From assembly GCF_002135235.1 (NCBI RefSeq), contig NZ_NEGB01000004.1:1-64000 (forward strand): a DNA stretch of 64,000 nt. Direction: 5' to 3'. The notes under the pieces were generated by a model that did not search any database, was not told the origin of the DNA, and worked only from the letters and a program-made list of their open reading frames with translations. This DNA is from Acinetobacter silvestris (lineage in GTDB: Bacteria; Pseudomonadota; Gammaproteobacteria; Pseudomonadales; Moraxellaceae). Position numbers and translations under genes: made by a program. Each line of letters starts with the position of its first letter. Position 1 is the first letter of the stretch. This document shows, piece by piece, positions 19,374-29,095 of the stretch.

Positions 19374-20333
19374 ATGACATCTAACGCTGTAATGCAAAAT
19401 ACTATTCCACAGTCAAAGCCTGTCGCACCAGCAATCATTCGCCCATCGGTGCTTCAACATTCTTTTAAAGTTGAAATTTGTACACCCTCCATTGGTGCAG
19501 AACTCAGTAACATCAATCTGGCTGATGCAGCGCATGATCCAGAGATGATTGCGGAAATCCGTGCGCTCTGGCTCAAACACAAAGTACTATTTTTCCGCGA
19601 CCAAAATATCACTCCGATGGAACAACAAAATTTCGCTACGCAATTTGCTGAACTAGAAGCACATCCTCTAGCACCAAGCCATCCAGAAGCAGATAAGCTA
19701 TTGATGCTATATCGTAATCTTGACCGAGATAAACCAAATTTTGTTGAAAAATTCAGTCGCGAAAATTTTTGGCATGCTGATGTCACGTTCAAAAAGGCGC
19801 CGCCACGTGGTGCGGTATTACGCTGTGAAATGGGCCCAGAAACGGGTGGCGATACGATGTGGTCCAATATGGTGATGGCTTATGAAAAGCTACCTGAAAT
19901 GATCAAGCAACAAATTGATGGTCTATATGCTAAACATAGCTCTGAGCATGTATTTGCTTCCCAATTACCACGTGAACAACGCCATGCAATGGCAGCAAAG
20001 AATCCTGACGTTGAGCACCCAGTAGTGCTTACCCATCCAGAAACGGGTGAAAAAGTATTGTTCGTCAATTCTGCATTCACTACCCATTTTTCAAACTTTT
20101 ACAACTTTGAAGATGTTCGTTACGGTCAAGATTTCATGCCAGAAGCCCATCATCTAATGAACTATCTCACCTCACAAGCTGCGATTCCAGAATACCAAGT
20201 CCGTCTAAAGTGGAGAACCAACACAGTTGCCATGTGGGACAACTTACAAGTTCAACATTACGCAGTCGCTGATTACGGCAATGCACCTAGAAAAATGTTA
20301 CGCGCTACCCTCGCAGGCAAACCACTGGCCTAA
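19374..20333 (+). CDS. TauD/TfdA-family Fe(II)/alpha-ketoglutarate dioxygenase, copy 1
   Basis: 319 residues, CGGAGAT ribosome site. The iron site is His134 and Asp136 (WHADVTF) with distal His295 (VQHYAVADY); Arg310 is placed to bind alpha-ketoglutarate. Also typical are FRDQNIT near 74-80 and GGDTMWSNM. Members oxidise the carbon next to a heteroatom, releasing sulfite (TauD), sulfate (alkylsulfatase AtsK) or a phenol (TfdA). The first 28 residues extend beyond copy 2. It is followed 55 bp later by the cupin gene, likely co-transcribed. Substrate unknown. Confidence 0.9.
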   Translation: MTSNAVMQNTIPQSKPVAPAIIRPSVLQHSFKVEICTPSIGAELSNINLADAAHDPEMIAEIRALWLKHKVLFFRDQNITPMEQQNFATQFAELEAHPLAPSHPEADKLLMLYRNLDRDKPNFVEKFSRENFWHADVTFKKAPPRGAVLRCEMGPETGGDTMWSNMVMAYEKLPEMIKQQIDGLYAKHSSEHVFASQLPREQRHAMAAKNPDVEHPVVLTHPETGEKVLFVNSAFTTHFSNFYNFEDVRYGQDFMPEAHHLMNYLTSQAAIPEYQVRLKWRTNTVAMWDNLQVQHYAVADYGNAPRKMLRATLAGKPLA

Positions 20334-20388
20334 GTATATTTAATCATTTTCAACCTAAAAGACCTTAAGCAAATCAATGGAGATAGAT

Positions 20389-20865
20389 ATGCTATACCAA
20401 CAAATAGAAACCGCAGTTATCGATGGTGAGTCACTGCCTTGGGTACCATTAATTCCCTTTTCAGACAAAATATTACTGAAATATTTCAAGCTCGATCCAA
20501 TTCGAGGCGAATGGATCGTTATGATGAAGGTGCCATTCGGCGTATCCATGCCCAAACATCATCATACTGGTACAGTCATGGTTTACACTATCGAAGGTAA
20601 GTGGAGATATATAGAACATGATTGGGTAGCTACTCCAGGCAGTATTGTTTTTGAGACTGCTGCATCAAGTCATACTTTTGAAGTCGTTGAAGTAGGTGAA
20701 AGCGGATATTCGACCACATTGGTTCAAGTGAGTGGTGAACTATTGTTCCTCGACGAAAATGAGAATATCATTGCATCCGAGAACTGGAAGACCTCACTAG
20801 ATCGTTACCTTGCCTATTGTGAACAACATAACATCACACCGAAAGATCTCACAGCATTCAATTAA
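20389..20865 (+). CDS. Cupin dioxygenase, 2,4'-dihydroxyacetophenone dioxygenase-like
   Basis: 158 residues from ATG 20389; GGAG lies 8 bases upstream, overlapping a rejected in-frame ATG at 20377. A single cupin fold carries the metal motif HHHTGTVMVYTIEGKW, the later conserved His in SSHTFEV, and the tail FLDENENIIASENW, which resembles the ChrR/DAD/acetylacetone-dioxygenase cupins. Such enzymes cleave a C-C bond next to a ketone using non-haem iron. It lies directly after TauD copy 1 and ahead of a strong terminator, so the two probably act on successive intermediates. The exact reaction is not assignable. Confidence 0.75.
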   Translation: MLYQQIETAVIDGESLPWVPLIPFSDKILLKYFKLDPIRGEWIVMMKVPFGVSMPKHHHTGTVMVYTIEGKWRYIEHDWVATPGSIVFETAASSHTFEVVEVGESGYSTTLVQVSGELLFLDENENIIASENWKTSLDRYLAYCEQHNITPKDLTAFN

Positions 20866-20911
20866 TGTGTAATTCTATTTAATGCAATGCTGAAAAAATT
20901 AAAAAAATATT

Positions 20912-20946
20912 AATAAAGAATGGAAGCGCAGCTTCCATTCTTTATT
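20912..20946. terminator. Strong hairpin terminator after the cupin gene
   Basis: Perfect 16-bp stem with a 3-base loop (AATAAAGAATGGAAGC / GCTTCCATTCTTTATT). The symmetrical A/T ends allow termination from either strand. Confidence 0.85.
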
Positions 20947-21013
20947 TCATATCAAAGATTCACGTTAAATAAAAATCAACAGTACAGGTTTTATCTGATA
21001 GTTTTCTAATTTT

Positions 21014-21314
21014 TTAGGCTTTTAATTGCCCATGAATTTTTAATGTTTTTTCACGTTTAGTTAAAATAAACATACGATGGCAAGCCAATACAGATGCCCC
21101 TAAATACAAAACTTAGCCCTAAAAAAATCATTCCTGACATTTTAATAATAAAAGTAATTAGGCCACTCTAGCAGTGAACTTCTTCCTTAATTGCCACAGC
21201 AATATTAGTAGTAACTTCTCCCAACCGCACCAGTCCCGCCAACGCCACTACTAGTTCTATTGGTAGTAAGCCCAATAGTATTAAAACACTAAAAAGGTAA
21301 AGTATAAAACTTAC
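21014..21314 (-). pseudogene. Possible decayed small membrane-protein gene
   Basis: On the minus strand an open stretch encodes a hydrophobic sequence (FSVLILLGLLPIELVVALAG, then TTNIAVAIKEEVHC). It is interrupted by one TAG, continues as MSGMIFLGLSFVF, and after a shift in a GGGG run (about 21098) ends in ACHRMFILTKREKTLKIHG. This looks like one small membrane protein with a stop and a frameshift. No start codon was found. I do not recognise the family, and chance cannot be excluded. The rest of 20947-21586 holds the palindrome listed next and no other gene. Confidence 0.35.
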
Positions 21315-21349
21315 CTATTTCTATTTTAATCTGATCATTCTAGAGTTAA

Positions 21350-21377
21350 TTTATTACTAATGATCATTAGTAATAAA
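21350..21377. promoter_or_regulatory. 28-bp perfect palindrome upstream of the second dioxygenase
   Basis: TTTATTACTAATGA followed at once by its exact complement, with no loop. A loopless perfect palindrome suggests a dimeric repressor site rather than an RNA hairpin. It lies 210 bp before the dioxygenase start and 36 bp beyond the upstream end of the decayed minus-strand frame. Confidence 0.6.
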
Positions 21378-21586
21378 CTTCGAAGAGTACCTTTGTCGTT
21401 ATAGGATAAATATCTGTCGTCATATGAAAAGTGATTTGTACCTTGAGTATTGTAGTTTTAGCTATTGTTTTTCACACCCTAAACAAAATACAAAACATGG
21501 ATTTTAAAGATGTCGTACAGGCACATCAAGGTTGAAAAATACATAGAACGATAAGTCTATCACTTTTGTAATATGAAAGGATTTTT

Positions 21587-22435
21587 ATGCAAATTGAACA
21601 ATTAACTTGCCATATAGGTGCAGAACTGAGTGGTATTAACTTGGCAGATGCGATTCATGATGATGATTTATTTTCTGAAATTCGTACACAACTTCTTAAG
21701 CATCGTGTTTTATTCTTACGAGATCAACCATTGACTGGGGCTGAGCATGTTGCATTTGCAAAACGTTTTGGGGAACTAGAAGACCATCCTGTACTTGGAA
21801 ACAACCCAGAAAACCCCGGATTGGTACAAATTTATAAAAGACCTGATCAGCCACAAGATCGTTATGAGAACGCATGGCATACGGACGCCACTTGGCGTGA
21901 TGCCCCACCGATGGGGGCAGTGTTACGTTGTGTTGAGTGTCCACCAGTGGGTGGTGATACAATGTGGACAAATATGGTACAGGCTTATGAAAATTTACCT
22001 GAAGATGTAAAGATAAAAATTGATGGTCTTCGTGCACGTCACAGTATTGAGGCTAGTTTTGGTGCTGCAATGCCTATTGAAAAGCGTTTAGCACTAAAGG
22101 AAAAGTTTCCAGATGCTGAACATCCTATAGTTCGTATTCATCCTGAAACAGGTGAAAAAGTCTTGTTTGTTAATAGCTACACGACTCATATCAGTAATTA
22201 TCACACACCTGAACGTGTAAGATTTGGGCAGGATGCTAATCCTGGTGCAGCAGACCTATTGCGTTACTTAATATCACAAGCAGCTATTCCTGAATATCAA
22301 GTCCGTTGGCGTTGGAAGCCTAATAGTATTGCAATTTGGGATAATCGCAGTACACAACATTATGCAGTTATGGACTACCCTGCCTGTCATCGAAAAATGG
22401 AACGAGCAGCTATTATTGGTGATCGAACATACTAA
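21587..22435 (+). CDS. TauD/TfdA-family Fe(II)/alpha-ketoglutarate dioxygenase, copy 2
   Basis: 282 residues, AAAGGA ribosome site. Iron ligands are His98, Asp100 (WHTDATW) and His258 (TQHYAVMDY), with Arg273 for alpha-ketoglutarate. Clearly paralogous to copy 1: shared IGAELSxINLADAxHD, GGDTMWxNMVxAYE, HPETGEKVLFVNS and SQAAIPEYQVR. It lacks the N-terminal extension and is more AT-rich at third positions, so a separate acquisition is more likely than a recent duplication. It has its own upstream region and terminator. Substrate unknown. Confidence 0.9.
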   Translation: MQIEQLTCHIGAELSGINLADAIHDDDLFSEIRTQLLKHRVLFLRDQPLTGAEHVAFAKRFGELEDHPVLGNNPENPGLVQIYKRPDQPQDRYENAWHTDATWRDAPPMGAVLRCVECPPVGGDTMWTNMVQAYENLPEDVKIKIDGLRARHSIEASFGAAMPIEKRLALKEKFPDAEHPIVRIHPETGEKVLFVNSYTTHISNYHTPERVRFGQDANPGAADLLRYLISQAAIPEYQVRWRWKPNSIAIWDNRSTQHYAVMDYPACHRKMERAAIIGDRTY

Positions 22436-22505
22436 ATTTATATGTTTATTTGCTCCACCCAATCCGTTCTACAGAATATCTATAAATTATTAAATTTCAC
22501 CAAAT

Positions 22506-22545
22506 ATTCCGTAGAGCTCAAATTATGAGCTCTACGGAATTTATC
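22506..22545 (+). terminator. Terminator after dioxygenase copy 2
   Basis: Perfect 15-bp stem ATTCCGTAGAGCTCA / TGAGCTCTACGGAAT with a 5-base loop, followed by TTATCTTTATTTTT. Confidence 0.88.
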
Positions 22546-22712
22546 TTTATTTTTCCTAAAATCAGCATATTACGCAAAATACTTATGTTAGAACACATTT
22601 GAGGCGTCTATATTTCAACCAAAAAATATCTAATCTATGATAGTTTTATTACCATAAACTAAATACAAATTAGAGACAGCGCACTCTGTAAGACTGAATT
22701 TTCCTAACCTAA

Positions 22713-23648
22713 TTAATTTACTGCCCTCACACTTTCTTGTAATCCCTGATGAATATCTTGCACGAAACCATCCCCCTGATTAAATTTAGGCTTAACCTTA
22801 GTTTTTGATTCAGGCTGTATTTGTTCAGATTCAATTTTTTCATCCACATAAAACTCATCAACTACATCTAACCCCTCATCACTGTTGACCTCAAACCGTG
22901 CATTCGCAAAACCTTGTCTTGCCACATGATCTAAAGCCTCTTGATAAAACCCTGCGGCCTTACTCTGCTCATCAATCTGTTTGGCTTGAACAATGGCATC
23001 ATTCAAACTAACACCCTCGCGTAAAGTGAGATCGACGTAATACACGGGGGTTCGGTAACTTTGTGTGGTGGACTTACCTCGAAGTGTCAGCTGTAACGGC
23101 AAACATGAAAGGAGACCATTGGATGCAGCATGGTAGTAAGATAAACGTGCTGCCAAGGTACGGATGCTATTAAAACCTGTGGTTCTAAAAATAAACGTGC
23201 CCAATTCATCCGATTCATCTAAGTTCACGTGCAAACGGCCATACGGTTTACAGTTACCGCCTTGTGCCAAGGGACATAAATCAGGCGATGGACATGGGTG
23301 ATGTTCAATACCTTGATTAGTTAGACGCTGACAAGTTTCACCATTACCCACACACACTGGTCGCCCTGTTTGTCTGTCAAATAAACTGTACTCCGCGCGT
23401 AGATTGAGTTCAGGATCATTGAAGATCATCCGTACTGGAATGGTTCTAAGTTTCTGGTTTTGATTGGGCGCTTTAGCTCGAAGCTGTTCATCTAAAGGAT
23501 GCTTAATCCAACCTTCTTTATTTTGGATTTGGCTGGTAATGGTAAATTGGTCATCTTTTTCAGGTAGGCGTTTACCGTTCTTCTCGACCATCTTACCAAT
23601 GCTGATTCTGCCCAATATCGGTGGCGTAATTACTAAACCTTTAATCAT
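22713..23648 (-). CDS. Recombination-directionality-factor-like protein (Gp3 family)
   Basis: 311 residues. The N terminus MIKGLVITPPILGRISIGK and the cysteine cluster CQRL...CPSPDLCPLAQGGNC, followed by KPYGRLHV, match the island/phage family often labelled hydrolase or metal-binding protein and now linked to phage Gp3 recombination directionality factors. The acidic C terminus is low complexity. In islands this gene lies beside a YqaJ nuclease, as here. It may set the direction of integrase recombination, although its classical relatives partner serine integrases, so the function here is inference. Confidence 0.75.
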   Translation of the reverse strand: MIKGLVITPPILGRISIGKMVEKNGKRLPEKDDQFTITSQIQNKEGWIKHPLDEQLRAKAPNQNQKLRTIPVRMIFNDPELNLRAEYSLFDRQTGRPVCVGNGETCQRLTNQGIEHHPCPSPDLCPLAQGGNCKPYGRLHVNLDESDELGTFIFRTTGFNSIRTLAARLSYYHAASNGLLSCLPLQLTLRGKSTTQSYRTPVYYVDLTLREGVSLNDAIVQAKQIDEQSKAAGFYQEALDHVARQGFANARFEVNSDEGLDVVDEFYVDEKIESEQIQPESKTKVKPKFNQGDGFVQDIHQGLQESVRAVN

Positions 23649-23750
23649 ATTATTTTCCTCATTCAGTTATTTTTTACGTTTGTCTGGTTGATATGTAAGA
23701 AACCAATCAACTTTAAAATGCATATAAATCTTCGCAATTCAGTCCATTTA

Positions 23751-23784
23751 GTTCTCTGTAGGTACTTCGGTGCTTACAGGGAAC
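23751..23784 (+). ncRNA. 15-bp hairpin with a UUCG tetraloop
   Basis: GTTCTCTGTAGGTAC TTCG GTGCTTACAGGGAAC. Read as plus-strand RNA, all 15 positions pair, three or four as G-U, and the loop is the very stable C(UUCG)G. Read as the minus strand, the wobbles become A-C mismatches, so the functional strand is plus. It lies between the RDF-like gene and the YqaJ remnant, both on the minus strand. It could be a small structured RNA or a terminator. Confidence 0.45.
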
Positions 23785-23850
23785 GGGGGCTGTTTTGCGA
23801 TTTTTTGCAGATATGCGCTTAGATTGGATTAGGGTTAAGATGAAATTTGT

Positions 23851-24116
23851 TTATTCATCATCATGGCTATAGATGTTAAAGCGCCGTGTACCCTGCTTGC
23901 TTTGCGGAAACTGGTGCAACATTTCAGGGTGCATTTTTAATAAGGCTTTACTGTCTAAGCTGATCGAATCTTTGGCCTTTTTCCATGTCACTGATCCTGC
24001 CTTAAAAGTCGCGCGTTCTGCTTCTTGCATTTGGGCTTGCAGTTGATGCTTGAGTTGATCAAATTGCTGTTGATGCTTTTCAACTTGATTGCGCGCTTGA
24101 ATCAGTTGCTCTAATC
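23851..24116 (-). pseudogene. C-terminal remnant of a YqaJ-type phage/island nuclease
   Basis: An open frame of 88 codons ends at TAA 23851. It has a coiled-coil-like start (QARNQVEKHQQQFDQLKHQL) and the YqaJ C-terminal block GSVTWKKAKDSISLDSKALL, then GTRRFNIYSHDDE. The nuclease core and start codon are absent: an in-frame TGA lies just upstream at the 24116 junction, beyond which the DNA is unrelated. It was probably co-transcribed with the RDF-like gene before a deletion removed the front. Confidence 0.75.
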
Positions 24117-24118
24117 AG

Positions 24119-24448
24119 GAAAAACTGTTTTGCATCCAATGGCGTATTCAAAGAACATTATATGGCCAGTATTACCTGAATATGTTGGTCTATCATGATG
24201 ATCAATATCAGTTGCAACTGCCTCAGGATCAAAACCTGTTATCACATGCTTTCGATGATGAACAGCAAACCATTAAATTAGATTTATCTAATGTTTTGAC
24301 TCAGAATATTAAAATTGAACGTGATAATTTTCAGGGCACCAATTTAGCAGAGTGGAAAGTAATTTTTAACAGCATGCTCTATCCTGTGAAGTATTACTAT
24401 TACCAATCCAAAGTCATATCAGCAAAATTTGAGTACATCGTTTACTAA
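24119..24448 (+). pseudogene. 3' fragment of an unrecognised gene fused to the YqaJ remnant
   Basis: The plus frame is open from the junction at about 24117 to TAA 24446-24448, reading RTLYGQYYLNMLVYHDDQYQ, then QLPQDQNLLSHAFDDEQQTI. A shorter reading of 88 residues could begin at ATG 24182, but there is no ribosome site, the frame extends upstream past it, and a terminator follows the stop. So this is probably the tail of a larger gene cut by a deletion that also cut YqaJ. I do not recognise the family. Confidence 0.5.
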
Positions 24449-24472
24449 TTGTATTTGACTCGAATTTTCAAC

Positions 24473-24501
24473 AGCCCAATACTTATTTATTGGGCTTTTT
24501 T
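24473..24501 (+). terminator. Terminator after the fragment gene
   Basis: AGCCCAATA / TATTGGGCT with a 6-base loop and a run of T. Confidence 0.85.
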
Positions 24502-24595
24502 ATTCGTTAAAAATAGTTATAAGAGCTTCGGTGAATTTAAACTAATTTAATGCTCATTCCTATAACGTCCTAAATGTACCTAATTGATATGATCT

Positions 24596-24630
24596 AATCC
24601 AAAATTTTATGTGGGGTAGGTTGTGGGGTA
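24596..24630. promoter_or_regulatory. Arm-like repeat, copy C, near attR
   Basis: AATCCAAAATTTTATGTGGG and on, including GGGGTAGGTTGTGGGGTA at 24613-24630. The last 18 bp equal copy B before int, and the first part matches copy A left of attL. Candidate integrase arm site, 46 bp from attR. Confidence 0.55.
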
Positions 24631-24643
24631 AAACCATAGACAA

Positions 24644-24672
24644 GAAAAAAGCCCTTGCAAATACAAGGGCTT
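24644..24672 (-). terminator. Terminator of tRNA-Ser
   Basis: AAGCCCTTG / CAAGGGCTT followed on the minus strand by a T run. It lies inside the island relative to attR, so it was supplied by the element in place of the hairpin at 8502. Confidence 0.85.
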
Positions 24673-24675
24673 AGA

Positions 24676-24697
24676 TCAAAATTTGGCGGAAGCGGTG
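24676..24697. repeat. attR: 22-bp repeat overlapping the tRNA-Ser 3' end
   Basis: Identical to 8530-8551. Insertion here rebuilds a complete tRNA-Ser. Confidence 0.9.
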
Positions 24698-24773
24698 AGA
24701 TTCGAACTCACGGAGGGGGTAAACCCTCGTCGGTTTTCAAGACCGGTGCATTAAACCGCTCTGCCACGCTTCC
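24684..24773 (-). tRNA. tRNA-Ser (anticodon UGA)
   Basis: 90 nt with encoded CCA. The acceptor arms GGAAGCG / CGCTTCC pair, the anticodon loop is CTTGAAA (TGA), there is the long variable arm of a class II tRNA, and the T arm carries GTTCGAATC. It closely resembles E. coli tRNA-Ser(UGA). It is the integration target of the island. Confidence 0.96.
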
Positions 24774-24860
24774 ATGTGCGCAAGAATACTAAGCTTTTAT
24801 ATTGATGACAAGGAAAAAATAAGCTTAAAGCATTCAAGTGCATATTGTTTCACCAGTTTT

Positions 24861-26933
<2,073 letters not shown>

Positions 26934-27008
26934 CTACTTTACCGACTTTTCATATTTTTATTATGACTTTTTAAATAATTTGTCCGCAAATAACTGTCAA
27001 TTTGACAT

Positions 27009-27037
27009 AAAAAAAGTGTGCTATTCAAGCTACACTT
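27009..27037 (-). terminator. Terminator of the lactate operon
   Basis: On the minus strand AAGTGTAGCT / AGCACACTT (one bulge) is followed by TTTTTTTAT, 33 bp past the dld stop. Confidence 0.75.
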
Positions 27038-27070
27038 CCTATATTGCACAGGATCATAATTCACTTCAGT

Positions 27071-28774
27071 TTATGAAGATTTCCAATTTTTTAATTTTGA
27101 TGTATGTCCAATACCAACATTAAAACTGTTGGTTGGGTCTAATTTTTGATAATGATTTTTCAATGCAGGCTTCGCCACATACAAATGCCCCACATTATGT
27201 TCTGCTGGATATTCTGCACCACGCTCATCCAGTAGATGCCACATTTGATGTTCTATCGCTAGAGGATCAACGCCCTTTTTAACAATATAATCCTGATGAA
27301 AGACGTGACAGAGAAAATGACCATAGTAAAGTTTATGAATCATCAAATCATCGATGTCTTTAGGTAAAGTTTCTAGCCATTCACGGTCATTACGGCGCAA
27401 AGCAATATCCAATGCCACAATATCTTCAACTTCGCTACGATGGGTATCCCGATAGCGAATGGCAGCGCCAGCAACCGCAAAGCGATGTAAAAAGGCTTTA
27501 CGACCTTCATCCTCAGTACAGAGAAAATAATGACCTGAAGATTGTGCAGCAAAATAGTGTTTTAAAAATTGCTCAACCTGATCAACATCTTGATTTTCAA
27601 TTCGAATGACTAAATGATGTTCATACAAATCACGGAATTCATTCATGCGCTTCGGTAAATGGTTTGGCATAAATTTGGTGATGAGTTGTAAAACCTTATC
27701 TGACAGTCCTTTCATGCCAAATTTTTCAAGATAACCATCAACCTTATCTTTCATGGCAAAAGCTGCTGGCACTTTAGCTGTACCAAACTTTTCAATAAAC
27801 ATGAAAGTATCTTTACCGTATTCCGCACCAATGTCATAAGCCACACGGTGAATATATTCGCCTGCGATGGGCAAGCGTGGTAAATCTTTGAGTAAAAAAC
27901 GACGAATTTCGGTTAAATCATCCTGCGAATTTGTACCGACATAGAACACTTGACTTGGGATTTTTTCAAAAGTATCGAGGCGTACTGCAAAAACACACAC
28001 TTTCCCTGCTGAACCCGATGCTTCAAATAAACGCGATGGATCTGCATTAAAACGTGCTGGGGTATTTTCATCGACCTGTTTGACATCATGTGCATAACGC
28101 TGATCCGATGCACAACAGCTTGAATCATGTTGAATATCATTGATTTGATATTGCTGATTTTCCAATTTAGATAAAATTTCTTCAGCCGTCGTACCTAAAT
28201 CCACACCCAAATGATTCACCAGTTCTAGCTGACCGAATTCATTGACTCGTGCATACAGTGCTAGCTCAGTATAAGCAGGCCCACGACGTACCAATGCTCC
28301 ACCCGAGTTATTACAAACGCCACCCAAAACTGATGCACCAATACATGATGAACCAATCACTGAATGAGGTTCACGGTCAAATGGTGACAATTCTTTTTCC
28401 AGTCGATCCAGTGTTGCACCTGGTAAACAAATCACTTGCTGACCGTCATTAATCACTTGAATCCCTGCTAAACGGCGGGTACTGATTAAAACGACTGGAC
28501 GATCATAATCATCGCCAAAAGGTGTTGAACCACCCGTGAGTCCAGTATTTGCAGCTTGCATAATCACAACACAATCTGCGTCGACTGCGGTTTGTAAAAC
28601 ATGCCATTGCTCAATTAAAGAACCCGGAGCAACGACAGCCAAAACCTGCCCTGAACCATAGCGACGACCCTGACGGTATAAGCGTGTATCATGATCATCG
28701 GTCAAAACGTGTGCTTTACCCACGATATTGATGAGTTTATAAATGGTTTGCTGTGAATCTGATTGGGATTGCAT
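27071..28774 (-). CDS. dld: D-lactate dehydrogenase (quinone), FAD-dependent
   Basis: 567 residues, close to the 571 of E. coli Dld. The FAD-binding region is IMQAANTGLTGGSTPFGDDYDRP and the family signature VIGSSCIGASVLGGVCNNSGGALV follows, then the membrane-binding C-terminal domain. A peripheral inner-membrane enzyme, it oxidises D-lactate to pyruvate and passes electrons to quinone. Last gene of the lld cluster, 321 bp after lldD; the gap has no terminator I can see, so read-through or a separate promoter are both possible. Confidence 0.95.
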   Translation of the reverse strand: MQSQSDSQQTIYKLINIVGKAHVLTDDHDTRLYRQGRRYGSGQVLAVVAPGSLIEQWHVLQTAVDADCVVIMQAANTGLTGGSTPFGDDYDRPVVLISTRRLAGIQVINDGQQVICLPGATLDRLEKELSPFDREPHSVIGSSCIGASVLGGVCNNSGGALVRRGPAYTELALYARVNEFGQLELVNHLGVDLGTTAEEILSKLENQQYQINDIQHDSSCCASDQRYAHDVKQVDENTPARFNADPSRLFEASGSAGKVCVFAVRLDTFEKIPSQVFYVGTNSQDDLTEIRRFLLKDLPRLPIAGEYIHRVAYDIGAEYGKDTFMFIEKFGTAKVPAAFAMKDKVDGYLEKFGMKGLSDKVLQLITKFMPNHLPKRMNEFRDLYEHHLVIRIENQDVDQVEQFLKHYFAAQSSGHYFLCTEDEGRKAFLHRFAVAGAAIRYRDTHRSEVEDIVALDIALRRNDREWLETLPKDIDDLMIHKLYYGHFLCHVFHQDYIVKKGVDPLAIEHQMWHLLDERGAEYPAEHNVGHLYVAKPALKNHYQKLDPTNSFNVGIGHTSKLKNWKSS

Positions 28775-29095
28775 ATTCCATATCCTGTTTACGAATCCTT
28801 ATTCAATATCAATCAACAAGGCATTCATTACGACGGAGGCTTTTTAATATTATTTATATTTCTGGATAAAACTTCGGTTCGACCTACCTTGCGAAATATA
28901 TTTCTCATTTCAGGAAAAGCAGGCAAAACCATTGTCATCCGCAAAACTCGGCAAAGACCATCTTTCTTTTCAATACATTCTTCGCAGAAACATTATTTTG
29001 AATAATGTAGTCCTGCCTCAAACCATTGCAGATGACACTTTCGTGTATCAAACTTAGCGATTAAGTTTGTATTTCATTTTCATTCAGAATATAAA
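28775..29095. other. Gap between lldD and dld
   Basis: No gene. It contains TGTCATCCGCAA and its near complement TTGCAGATGACA about 85 bp apart (one mismatch), possibly the ends of a small imperfect hairpin element. Confidence 0.4.

Larger units (their letters stand above)
8530..24697. mobile_element. About 16.1-kb genomic island integrated at tRNA-Ser(UGA)
   Basis: Bounded by identical 22-bp repeats at the 3' end of an intact tRNA-Ser gene. It carries a P4-type integrase at the left end, a recombination-directionality-factor homologue and a broken YqaJ nuclease at the right end, with catabolic and transport cargo between. No replication or conjugation genes are present, so self-transfer is unlikely. 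The integrase lies at the end far from the tRNA, the reverse of the usual P4-type order, suggesting a composite structure. Some cargo genes are damaged. Confidence 0.85.

Noticed and set aside
20389-20865. Considered calling the cupin the acetylacetone dioxygenase Dke1 of Acinetobacter johnsonii
   Set aside because: The tail motif is similar, but the metal-site region differs from the Dke1 sequence as I recall it; only family-level assignment is safe.
28763-29005. 80-codon plus-strand ORF between dld and lldD
   Set aside because: It overlaps the dld start on the other strand, lacks a ribosome site and recognisable content.
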